From JBCBDX01 sp039815825 (GTDB lineage: Bacteria; Pseudomonadota; Alphaproteobacteria; Rhizobiales; Rhizobiaceae), in the NCBI GenBank assembly GCA_039815825.1, contig JBCBYO010000001.1, positions 62,001 to 126,000 on the forward strand: DNA of 64,000 nucleotides, read 5' to 3'. Numbering within the stretch: position 1 is the stretch's first letter; each line of letters opens with the position of its first letter. Below are positions 63,128 through 64,000 of this stretch, one piece after another. A program made the position numbers and the translations under genes. Under the pieces are notes generated by a model. It saw nothing but the letters and a program-made list of their open reading frames with translations, made no database searches and had not been told where the DNA came from.

Positions 63128-64000
63128 ATTTCTGCGCCAAAATCTTTGTCTCGGTGAAATCTTCCAAGCCCCAGGCCCCGCCTTCGCGCCCAACGCCTGA
63201 TTGCTTATATCCGCCGAAGGGATGGCCCATCGAGAGGCCGGCGCCGTTGACACGGACCATGCCGGCGCGCAGTTGGCGGCCAACGCGTTCGCCCCTTTCC
63301 GGGTCGTTGGTGTGTAAGTAAGCGGCAAGGCCGAAGTCTGTGTCGTTGGCGATTTGAACGGCCTCGTCCTCACCGTCCTCAAACGGGATCATTGCCAGCA
63401 CGGGACCGAATATTTCCTCGCGTGCGATACGCATATCATTGGACACATCGGCAAATACGGTCGGCCGTGCAAAATAGCCGCGATTAAAGCCTTCCGGGCG
63501 GCCAATGCCTCCGGCAACGCAGCGCGCGCCTTCTGCAAGGCCGATTTCGATCAGGCCTTGTACCTTGTCATATTGTGCCTGGCTGACGAGCGGGCCGATG
63601 TGCCCGCCCTTTTCGTGGGCGCTGCCAACGATCGTCTTTTGCGCCACATCTGTAGCGATAGCCACCGCCTCGTCATAGACGCTGCGTTCAACGATCATGC
63701 GGGTTGGTGCGTTGCATGACTGGCCGGTATTTTCCATACAGTGCGCGACACCACCTCGAACGGCTTTCTCAACATCCGCATCGGCAAAAATAATATTCGG
63801 CGACTTTCCACCCAGCTCTAAAGTGACTTTCTTAGCGGTTGCGGCTGAGCCCTTCATGACGGCAGAGCCCCCGCGCAGGGAACCGGTAAAGCTCATCATG
63901 TCGATGTCACGGTGTGCGCTCATCGCTTCGCCAACCGTCGGGCCATCGCCATTGACCAGATTGAAGACGCCCGCAGGAAAACCGGCTTCGTGCATGAAGT
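63120..64000 (-). CDS. Aldehyde dehydrogenase family protein (5' part outside the window)
   Basis: About 293 C-terminal residues of an NAD(P)-dependent aldehyde dehydrogenase. SFTGSLRGGSAVMK is the nucleotide site, VTLELGGKSPNIIF carries the general-base Glu and ENTGQSCNAPTRM the catalytic Cys. EEIFGPVLAMIPF and GHPFGGYKQSGVGREGG close the fold. The frame is open to the window edge, so the true start is beyond 64000. The substrate cannot be told. Confidence 0.93.
   Translation of the reverse strand, partial: FMHEAGFPAGVFNLVNGDGPTVGEAMSAHRDIDMMSFTGSLRGGSAVMKGSAATAKKVTLELGGKSPNIIFADADVEKAVRGGVAHCMENTGQSCNAPTRMIVERSVYDEAVAIATDVAQKTIVGSAHEKGGHIGPLVSQAQYDKVQGLIEIGLAEGARCVAGGIGRPEGFNRGYFARPTVFADVSNDMRIAREEIFGPVLAMIPFEDGEDEAVQIANDTDFGLAAYLHTNDPERGERVGRQLRAGMVRVNGAGLSMGHPFGGYKQSGVGREGGAWGLEDFTETKILAQKYG

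Overview
The window is chromosomal DNA from an alphaproteobacterium, most probably of the order Hyphomicrobiales (Rhizobiales). The signs are: the gene string mutM - enoyl-CoA hydratase - rpsT - dnaA; an irr-type Fur regulator divergent from fabA-fabB-fabI; a membrane-bound ferritin (MbfA type); a bacterial transglutaminase-like cysteine peptidase; a PmtA-like methyltransferase next to dnaJ; and perfect CtrA-type boxes (TTAA-N7-TTAA) in several promoters. I cannot name the genus. GC content looks moderate, about 53 to 60 percent in the lines I counted. I found no rRNA, tRNA, CRISPR array, transposase or integrase.

Layout. 1-9 kb: a complete core Tad/Flp pilus locus on the minus strand (flp, cpaA, cpaB, cpaC, cpaD, cpaE, cpaF, tadB, tadC). 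9-13.3 kb: a NUDIX hydrolase, a small membrane protein, a TetR regulator divergent from two membrane-protein genes, and a MarR regulator divergent from a small unknown gene with a very clear double operator. 13.3-15.45 kb: an accessory patch with structured intergenic DNA, a small membrane ORF and a nonsense-interrupted nuclease/ImmA-IrrE peptidase fusion gene, bounded by a perfect 46-bp inverted repeat of REP-like character. 15.4-25 kb: lepA, a NlpC/P60-like hydrolase, mbfA, a CtrA-box transglutaminase-like gene, phaZ, DUF1330, pyrF, an FMN reductase, a PmtA-like methyltransferase and dnaJ. 25-33.7 kb: an acyltransferase between dnaJ and dnaK, then dnaK, a GT87-type membrane glycosyltransferase, PBP1A and an M20 dipeptidase.

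34-41.5 kb: a 1119-residue GlmS-like amidotransferase converges on a GDP-mannose pyrophosphorylase/AGE-epimerase fusion, and a second small Tad-related cluster follows (pilus N-domain protein plus two TadE-like pseudopilins). 41.5-53.5 kb: an orphan PhnD-like binding protein, deoB-mutM, an enoyl-CoA hydratase, rpsT, dnaA, dnaN, recF, a ThiF/MoeB-like adenylyltransferase, a membrane protein with a histone-H1-like tail, a 2-hydroxyacid dehydrogenase and an SH3 protein. 53.5-64 kb: irr / fabA-fabB-fabI, a GGDEF-EAL protein with an intact EAL but degenerate GGDEF domain, an RsmC-like methyltransferase, rpsO-pnp, a membrane protein, a GNAT acetyltransferase and the 3' part of an aldehyde dehydrogenase running off the window.

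How the genes work together. The two Tad clusters together supply pilin, prepilin peptidase, secretin, ATPase, platform and pseudopilins for a Flp pilus. CtrA boxes in front of the transglutaminase-like gene, the acyltransferase and PBP1A suggest that envelope functions here follow the cell cycle. The amidotransferase and GMP-AGE fusion look like sugar-nucleotide supply for an unknown glycan. The rest is mostly core replication, translation, fatty-acid and stress machinery. The least ordinary items are the REP-bounded nuclease/peptidase relic, the giant GlmS-like protein with its fused neighbour, the MarR divergon, the CtrA-box set and the H1-tailed membrane protein next to recF.
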